Positions 60,785 through 64,000 of a stretch of DNA of 64,000 nucleotides are shown here, piece by piece. Source of the stretch: Antiaris toxicaria (Eukaryota > Streptophyta > Magnoliopsida > Rosales > Moraceae). Location of the stretch: the NCBI GenBank assembly GCA_035233585.1, contig CP141160.1, positions 26,541,499-26,605,498 of the forward strand, given 5' to 3'. How positions within the stretch are numbered: position 1 is the stretch's first letter; every line of letters starts with the position of its first letter. The translations under genes were made by a program, and so were the position numbers. Under the pieces are notes generated by a model. It had not been told where the DNA came from. It did not search any database and saw nothing but the letters and a program-made list of their open reading frames with translations.

Positions 60785-63700
60785 GTAATATTTCTACTAC
60801 CTATTCAACCTCTCTCTAGTTTTTTTTTTTTTTCCTCCCCCCATATCATATGTATGTTGCTCTGCATTCTTGTCTGTCAAACAAACTTGTAACAGCTAGC
60901 TACATGGATGTGTGTGTGTGTGTTTCTGTGTAATATATGTATACATTGCATTGCCAGTTTTCGATTTACAAGCATGCACAGTGGTCTCTTGGAGAGTAAT
61001 TTCTTTTTGTGAATTTCTTTTCTTGGTTTACATTCTATCATTATTTGTAGTATATATATTTATATATTTTTATATATGCATGCTCTTTTTCCCTTTTTTA
61101 CCACCAAATGCTCTGATCTATGTGTTGTTCTTTCCCTTTTTCTTGGAAACATATTCGAACATTAATCTTTTTAGGAATAGTTATATCAAATTTCATTTAC
61201 GAAATTGATATTTAAACATATAAACCTGACGTTTGACAAATAAAGAAAAAGGGGGCAGAATCTTCTCCTAGCTTGTGTCTCACGCCTTCTATATTTTTCA
61301 ATAGACAATCCCTATTGCAACCCATTAAGCCATTAAGTTTATTACTACTTTGAGATTGCTGTTCTTTTACAACACTCCTACTTAGACAAATTAAAAAAAA
61401 GGGGGAAAGAATCTTGTTCTTGATAATACACACCCCTATTCACTTAGAAAACTGATTTTGCAACTTCTAAAGATTTTTTTTTCCTCGGTGACAAACTCCT
61501 TATTCCGACCTCAAGCAACCAAAGAAAAAACATCTACAAATCCAACCCATTAAGCCATTAACATTCCTAGTTTAAAAATGTTGTGCTTTTAGCACCACTC
61601 TTACTTGTAACGTAAGTAGAAACTTAAGTCAAAAGCTACAAAATCAAGCTTCTTAAATGACTTTAAAAAAAGATTATATCTTGTGCACTTTTAGAAAACA
61701 CTACGGTTGCGTCACATATACATATACATATATATATAGATATAGTGCAAAGTGCTTTCAGAAATTCCAAAAACAACCTCAAACCGAGCCGCAGAGCTCG
61801 TAATGCTTTGCAGCGCATTTCTCACAAGCATTTCAGAGCAATCAGAACTGCTCTGTTGAGGTTTGAATTTCGTCGCCGAGTTCGCTGTAGTGTGAGTAAA
61901 GAAACATGTTAGCTTTTATTTGGATGATGTTGCTTCATGCTAAGGTAAAAGCACTTCTTGCTTCATTTGTTCTTAGACGTAAAGCGACTGAACAACCCAT
62001 AAAAACTGACTGTTTATCCACCCGGCTTCTGAGTGAGGAAACTACGGCTATGCGCATATCCTTCACTTTCTGATTACAATCTCTCTCTCTCTCTCTCTCT
62101 CATAAAATTACGAAGCTTCCCTTCAGTTTCACGATCACGGGCAACGTTTTCAGGCGTTTCCGGGCTTCAAAGTGACGTGGACAAAAATTAAACTACCATT
62201 TACAAACGACAAGTCAAGCCCAAGGGGGGCCACGGTCCCATTCTGTTTTGTCGCTTTTTTAACTACTTCACAAATTCAGTGTCTTTCTTCCCACCTTCTC
62301 CAATCCCACTAGATTCCACACTGTCCTTTTTTTCCTCCTCTTTTTGATCCCATGAACCATGTGTCCTTTGCGTCTGCTTAAACTTCCACTGTAATCAATT
62401 GCCCCCACCCAGCTACATAAAGTTTCAGTCTAATCATTTTGAGTATTACAAAATAACGTTAAATATTAATAATAATAATAATAATTATTATTATTAATAA
62501 TTCGATGATGGTTGTTTCTTATCCGAATCTTTTTAAGTTGAAACAGTGGTCTCTATTTCTGGAAGTATCAAACAATTCCACTACTATATTCTAGTCACTC
62601 AAACAATTCCTTTCCGAAAAACTAACCCCAACCTAAATATGAAACAATGAAAGAGGAAAAACGAGTTTGACCACGTGCTTTCCGTGGACCCAACCCCAAG
62701 TACGACGTACGAGTTGGGCCGATCTAGTCACAGTAATTGGGTATTGGACCCATGCCTGGCCGCCGCAAAGCAAGGATCCAATAACTTTTTTTTTTTTTCC
62801 TTTTTTGTGGATAAAAATAAAGCAATGATCGCTTTAGCTCTTTTTTTTTTTTTTTCCTTTCATTGGTGCGATTTTCCTTTTTTTTTTTTTTGAACTTCTA
62901 ACAGTAGATATTGCTTTAGCTTCTTTAACTCTAGTCTATTGTCAGATGTAGAAAAATTATAGTCCATCACCTCTAGAATATCAACAGATTAAAAAAAAAA
63001 AAAAGAAAACAGTAATAGAAAAGGAAAAGTTTACTCAAGTGACGACCATAAATAAATAAAAAAATCCATAATTTGGTTGCTCAGTTAAAGATGGGTTATT
63101 ATCAGTGGTTTTCAAGTTATTTTGCAAATAAAACATTTTTTAGAACGTTATTTAACAAATAAACGTTTCTCATAAAGTTGAAAGAAACGTTTCTCGTAAA
63201 GTTATTTTACAAAAATGCTAAAGGAAAAAATGAAGTCGTTCTACTGTGTCAGTCAGCACTTTTCTTCACAATATTGCAAGTATCAGTGGCACACTACCGC
63301 TAACCAACCGTTTGTTTTTTTTTTTTTTATAATTTTTTGAAGCTTGCTGCCAACCAACATTCCTGTTTGGAAGTTTTGAAGATATTTTTCTAGATTAAAA
63401 AAAAAGATAACTTTTAAAAATGTATTTAAAAAAAATATTTAGAGTGAAAAAATAAAAAATATTAAAAATATATTCATAAAAAAATTATTAATATTAATCT
63501 TATTTATTACACTTGAAATTTTATGTAATTTAAAAAAAAGCTTATTTTAAATTTTTAAAATTTAAAGTTTATTATAAAATTTTATAAATATAAATAATAA
63601 AAAATGATAATAAAATAAAAAAAATAAAAAAAATTAATTTTGATAAGCAAAATTGACCCTCCAAATAACCCTTAGTTAATGTCTTTGCAAAAATAAAAAT

Positions 63701-64000
63701 AAAAAAATAAACAAAAATAGTTCCAGGCTAGCTTCTAGTACCATTTTTTTTTTCAAAGGTTAGCTACTAGTGCTTAATTCTGTATCTTGCGAACCCAACA
63801 CTTTTGATGTCTCCTCTCACACGTTAAAGTATCTTTTATTATTGTAATTAACATCCATTAAAAGCTTCCCACTGTAACTAGGCTAGCAAAACCAAAAGGA
63901 ATATTTAATACTTCGATTGGACGATAAGTTTTTTTTTTTTTTTTTTTTAAATCGAAAATCTTTAGATATAAAAAATAAAAAATTATTTAAAATTTTTTTT
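60785..64000. other. First intron of the MFS gene, or intergenic DNA
   Basis: No second exon is visible. At about 61310-61390 and 61540-61620 a segment recurs (aacccattaagccattaa, then ctgttcttttacaacactcc / ttgtgcttttagcaccactc). There is a (CT)n at 62080-62101. 63360-63665 is a reversed, worn copy of the 17895-type repeat. A CACGTG-like G-box core (ccacgtgc) lies near 62671. Confidence 0.45.

Noticed and set aside
1..64000. tRNA, rRNA, riboswitch and CRISPR features
   Set aside because: Scanning both strands by eye found no tRNA T-loop/A-box pairs in proper spacing and no regularly spaced short repeats. A tRNA scan program would be needed to be certain.

Overview
This is plant nuclear DNA, most likely from a eudicot. 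It has GT-AG introns, AT-rich intergenic DNA, chloroplast and mitochondrial targeting presequences, plant-only gene families and many plant-type transposon remnants. I cannot name the species. Nothing looks bacterial, and there is no operon, CRISPR array or recognisable tRNA/rRNA gene.

Genes, left to right: the 3' end of a calcium-dependent protein kinase (+, 1-1159); a chloroplast-type RluA-family RNA pseudouridine synthase (+, 2030-10153, seven exons); a membrane-anchored prolyl 4-hydroxylase (-, 16957-13782, seven exons); a 119-aa single-exon protein I do not recognise (-, 18912-18553); an intronless P-type PPR protein (+, 21972-23591); a two-exon LYR-motif protein (-, 24586-23832), convergent with the PPR gene; a histone H3 pseudogene (+, 27568-27887); a basic protein of the At1g76070 / syringolide-induced 14-1-1 family (+, 34110-34871); the plastid double-thioredoxin protein CDSP32 (-, 39975-39064); sterol C-24 methyltransferase SMT2 (-, 46986-45886); and the first exon of a HIAT1-like MFS transporter (+, 60617-60784).

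The genes do not form one pathway. Their order matters: as I recall the Arabidopsis map, it interleaves genes of two duplicated chromosome 1 segments (about At1g76040-At1g76090 and At1g20270-At1g20330), so the window looks like the unduplicated ancestral block.

The rest is mostly transposon debris. The best-supported elements are a 4,384-bp solo LTR in intron 4 of the pseudouridine synthase gene (TTATA target duplication, antisense to the gene), an 898-bp solo LTR at 56931-57828 (TTAAG duplication), an 819-bp hAT-type non-autonomous element at 49576-50394 (8-bp ATTTCACA duplication), and a large family of Tourist-like MITEs with TTA/TAA duplications, including three back to back at 44420-45476. 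A 1-kb element with ~100-bp terminal inverted repeats and a minisatellite core lies at 50675-51668. I found no convincing undescribed biological system. The most useful leads are the synteny block, the intronic solo LTR, the MITE cluster, three to four clusters of a GTCGTT/AACGAC word, and a 24-base poly(C) tract just upstream of the SMT2 start codon.
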